Made by a program: the position numbers and the translations under genes
In this document: in pieces, positions 15,244 to 17,444 of the stretch
Layout of the letters: each line of letters begins with the position of its first letter
How positions within the stretch are numbered: the stretch's first letter is position 1
Notes under the pieces: generated by a model
Databases searched by the model: none
What the model was told of the DNA's origin: nothing
The model's input: only the letters and a program-made list of their open reading frames with translations
Source of the DNA: G963677485 sp964519405
GTDB taxonomy: Bacteria > Armatimonadota > HRBIN16
Assembly (NCBI GenBank): GCA_964519405.1
Contig: CAZFLA010000068.1
Coordinates: 1 to 17,444 of the forward strand
DNA length: 17,444 nucleotides
Direction of reading: 5' to 3'

Positions 15244-17444
15244 ATGGTTGTGACGATGCTGAGGCTTCTGGTCGTTGTGATGATGGCATCATGCTTTACG
15301 CTAGGCGTGCATGCGGCCGCGAAGGTTGATGTGTCACCGGCGAAGGTCACCATCAGCGGCGCTCGTTACCGTGTGGTGATTCACACCGACGGTAAGGTGG
15401 CGATAAGCTCACTGGTCACAGACAGCGTGGAATGGCTAGGTGACGGCGGAAGCATCACCTCCGAACTCAAGGCCGCGGGCGTATGGGAGAGTAGTGCGCA
15501 CCTCACAGCTCCGCCGCGTGTGACGGCATCGGCAGATGGGGTGGACATCGCGTTCTCCACGCCGAATACCACACAGCAATGGAGCATCACTGCAGAGGAC
15601 AACGGCATTCTGCTTCGGCTGCAGCGGTGCTTCCTGAAGCCGGTGACGGTGGAGCAGCAGGGATTTCCATACATGCGGTTCGGTCAGGATGCTGCAGAAA
15701 ATATCCGATGGCGCCGATCGGGCAGCAACTTCTTGATCGGCGGCAAGGCATCGGGCATGAAGGCGTTTCTGGCTGCGGGAGATGGCTATACTGAAGGCGG
15801 CGGTTCTGCGGCGAACATCCGCAGAGGCATGGAGGATAGCTCCTTTACGCTGCTGACAGGCGGCAAACTGGCGGCTGCGCTTCAGATCACCTCGTCAACA
15901 AACCGGTCAGCCCTCAAACGAGCAACCGCGATAGAGGTCGACCGCGAGCGAAACGCGAACGGCAAACGGCTGTTGACGATGGCCCTCGTGGTGTCGTCTG
16001 CAGACAAAGGACTCAGATACGCCACAGGTTCAGAGGACGGCTCACCGCTGGGCAGCGTTCGAGAAGGGCATGTCCGCTTTTCGGGTGAGCCCATCTACGC
16101 TCCGGTTGAGATGAAGCCCGGGCAAACGGACGAAGTCACCATGCGTATATCATGCGGTGATACCAAGAGCTATTACGATCTGGGCACACTGAAAGGCGTT
16201 GATGAACACCTGCTTTCAGAAGCGCTGAACAACTACGGACGCATGATGGTGCTCGATTACGAGTATGGCACCACGCAGGAAAACCCGAATATCTTCTTTG
16301 AAGTGCCGGCTTTCCAGCAGCACTGGAACACCGCCATGGGCTCTATCATGAGGGATGACGGGGTAATTGAGAGCCTCAAGAACGGTCTGCGGAACATCAA
16401 GAATGGACCGCAAGCCGCAGATGGCCATATCATCAGCCCCTACATTTGGCAGACCACTGGCTCATCGTGGTATTCCGACTACGGTGATATGTGCTTGGGG
16501 TATGTATTGGGTGTGGCAAATATCTTCAACTACACCAATGATATCGCGTGGGCAGCGGAAATGCGGCGATCGGTGCGTTTGGCGCTCGATTACGAGCGTC
16601 GGGTGATGTTTGACGAGGATGCTAAGCTCATCAAGAACATGCATCCCTTCAACCCGCACCTTCGGAAATCCTATAACAACTACTGGGAAAAATCCGAAGG
16701 CGCATATGACGGCTACAACAGCGTGCTCTTCTATGAGGCCTTAACCAAATGGGCGGCTGTGGAACGCGCGGCATTTCATGACGGCGTCGCCGATGACTAC
16801 GAACAACTCGCCTCGGAGATCGAAGCCGCAGTGAACAGGCCGATAGAGCAAGGCGGTCTGTGGAATGACCAGCTTGGTGCGTTGATGTATGGATCGGGCA
16901 ACGTGCCGATCGCTTACCTGCCTCCGAACGCTGCCGCGCTGCGAGCACGGATTTTGAGCCGCGAACACGCACTGAGAGTGGTCGACAAGATTGAGAGCGA
17001 CACTGCAAACCTGAAGCTGGGATTTCATGTGATGAACGTGCGCGACTTGCGCGATGAAGCCCTGCCGGCACCTCAGGATGATGACCCCTTCAGCACGATG
17101 TTGGGCGAAAACGGCGGTTGGTATGGAACCCCCGACGGTGACTTCTATGCTGGTTACCCTGCGTATGGAGATCGAAACAAGATACCTTACTACATCGGCC
17201 ACTTTGGACGTAACTTTGAAAAGACCGGTTTTGTAGGCGGTACCACTTGGAAGCGAGACGGTGTCACCCCGCAGGATTATGGCTGGCAGCAGTGCATGCC
17301 TCACACGGTGATGCCGATATGGGGATTCACCTTGTGCCATATCCGTTCATCATTGAACACTGTTTCCTCGTCCAGTTCCCACGGGTCGGGGGAGAGGATG
17401 ACGGGGAAATGGCTATCGTTGGGGTTGTCGGGGGTGAGGTCGGA
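15244..17444 (+). CDS. Exported (alpha/alpha)6-type glycosidase-like protein, C-terminus outside window
   Basis: An open frame from an ATG at 15244 reaches the window edge without a stop (733 codons plus two bases). AAGGTGG lies 7 bases upstream. The N-terminus MVVTMLRLLVVVMMAS, then CFTLGVHAAA, is a signal sequence, with cleavage likely after VHA (Ala24). Cys17 after MAS gives a weak lipobox, so a lipoprotein is less likely but possible. Residues of about 30-310 are beta-rich (VTISGARYRVVIHTDGKVAI, QQGFPYMRFGQ). From about 320 the protein is helical and aromatic-rich (HLLSEALNNYGRMMVLDYEYG, WYSDYGDMCLGYVLGVANIF, YDGYNSVLFYEALTKWAAVE, GGWYGTPDGDFYAGYPAYGD), as in (alpha/alpha)6-barrel glycosidases with an N-terminal beta-sandwich. 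I cannot give a GH family. It is the fourth gene of the array operon, 76 bases after paralogue 3. The last ~30 codons change character and may not belong to the gene. Confidence 0.75.
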   Translation, partial: MVVTMLRLLVVVMMASCFTLGVHAAAKVDVSPAKVTISGARYRVVIHTDGKVAISSLVTDSVEWLGDGGSITSELKAAGVWESSAHLTAPPRVTASADGVDIAFSTPNTTQQWSITAEDNGILLRLQRCFLKPVTVEQQGFPYMRFGQDAAENIRWRRSGSNFLIGGKASGMKAFLAAGDGYTEGGGSAANIRRGMEDSSFTLLTGGKLAAALQITSSTNRSALKRATAIEVDRERNANGKRLLTMALVVSSADKGLRYATGSEDGSPLGSVREGHVRFSGEPIYAPVEMKPGQTDEVTMRISCGDTKSYYDLGTLKGVDEHLLSEALNNYGRMMVLDYEYGTTQENPNIFFEVPAFQQHWNTAMGSIMRDDGVIESLKNGLRNIKNGPQAADGHIISPYIWQTTGSSWYSDYGDMCLGYVLGVANIFNYTNDIAWAAEMRRSVRLALDYERRVMFDEDAKLIKNMHPFNPHLRKSYNNYWEKSEGAYDGYNSVLFYEALTKWAAVERAAFHDGVADDYEQLASEIEAAVNRPIEQGGLWNDQLGALMYGSGNVPIAYLPPNAAALRARILSREHALRVVDKIESDTANLKLGFHVMNVRDLRDEALPAPQDDDPFSTMLGENGGWYGTPDGDFYAGYPAYGDRNKIPYYIGHFGRNFEKTGFVGGTTWKRDGVTPQDYGWQQCMPHTVMPIWGFTLCHIRSSLNTVSSSSSHGSGERMTGKWLSLGLSGVRS
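17342..17444. other. G-rich terminal segment of changed composition
   Basis: From about 17342 the plus strand becomes rich in G-runs (several GGGG or GGGGG between 17388 and 17436), unlike the preceding 2 kb of the gene. The forward translation turns low-complexity and Ser/Gly-rich (NTVSSSSSHGSGERM), which does not fit the glycosidase-like protein before it. The minus strand here is open and reads more like ordinary protein (SHFPVILSPDPWELDEETVF), with a stop reached just inside the glycosidase gene. This may be a gene end, a dispersed repeat or an assembly junction. Confidence 0.3.

Overview
The window looks like bacterial chromosome with a moderate GC content (roughly half). The genes are tightly packed and most overlap or nearly touch. 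The gene types suggest a free-living, carbohydrate-degrading bacterium from a deep, poorly sampled phylum. Armatimonadota is my guess from the mixture of families, but nothing in the sequence proves the taxon. I see no tRNA, rRNA, CRISPR array, transposase or prophage gene.

Left part (1-8974, all minus strand): a run of housekeeping genes. In transcription order these are hemL, hemE, hemY (tetrapyrrole synthesis), panB, panC (pantothenate/CoA synthesis) and a long ORF that joins a RarA/MgsA-type replication AAA+ ATPase to an M20 metallopeptidase of the PepV/Sapep type. From hemL to the fusion, successive genes either overlap by 1-4 bases (TAATG twice, ATGA once) or are 3-6 bases apart, so this is very probably one translationally coupled transcript. 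After a 144-base gap a partial gene of unknown function runs off the left edge. A Gfo/Idh/MocA-type oxidoreductase (10177-9032, minus) lies upstream of hemL, separated from its preferred start by about 105 bases.

Right part (10376-17444, plus strand): an accessory carbohydrate-type locus divergent from the oxidoreductase. Three tandem full-length paralogues (10376-11929, 11943-13526, 13566-15167) encode about 510-residue proteins that look like a glycosidase-like barrel with a C-terminal glutamine-amidotransferase-like fold. I cannot assign them to a named family. Only the third has a signal peptide. The first two begin almost exactly where the mature form of the third would begin. They are followed by an exported protein (15244 to the window end, incomplete) that resembles an (alpha/alpha)6-barrel glycosidase. 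The 198-base divergent gap (10178-10375) contains a palindromic AT-rich element that may be an operator.

The main points for a second look are the triplicated unknown enzyme with apparently split localisation, the RarA-M20 fusion with a good internal ribosome binding site, the oxidoreductase lacking the usual EKP lysine, and an abrupt G-rich change in the last ~100 bases.
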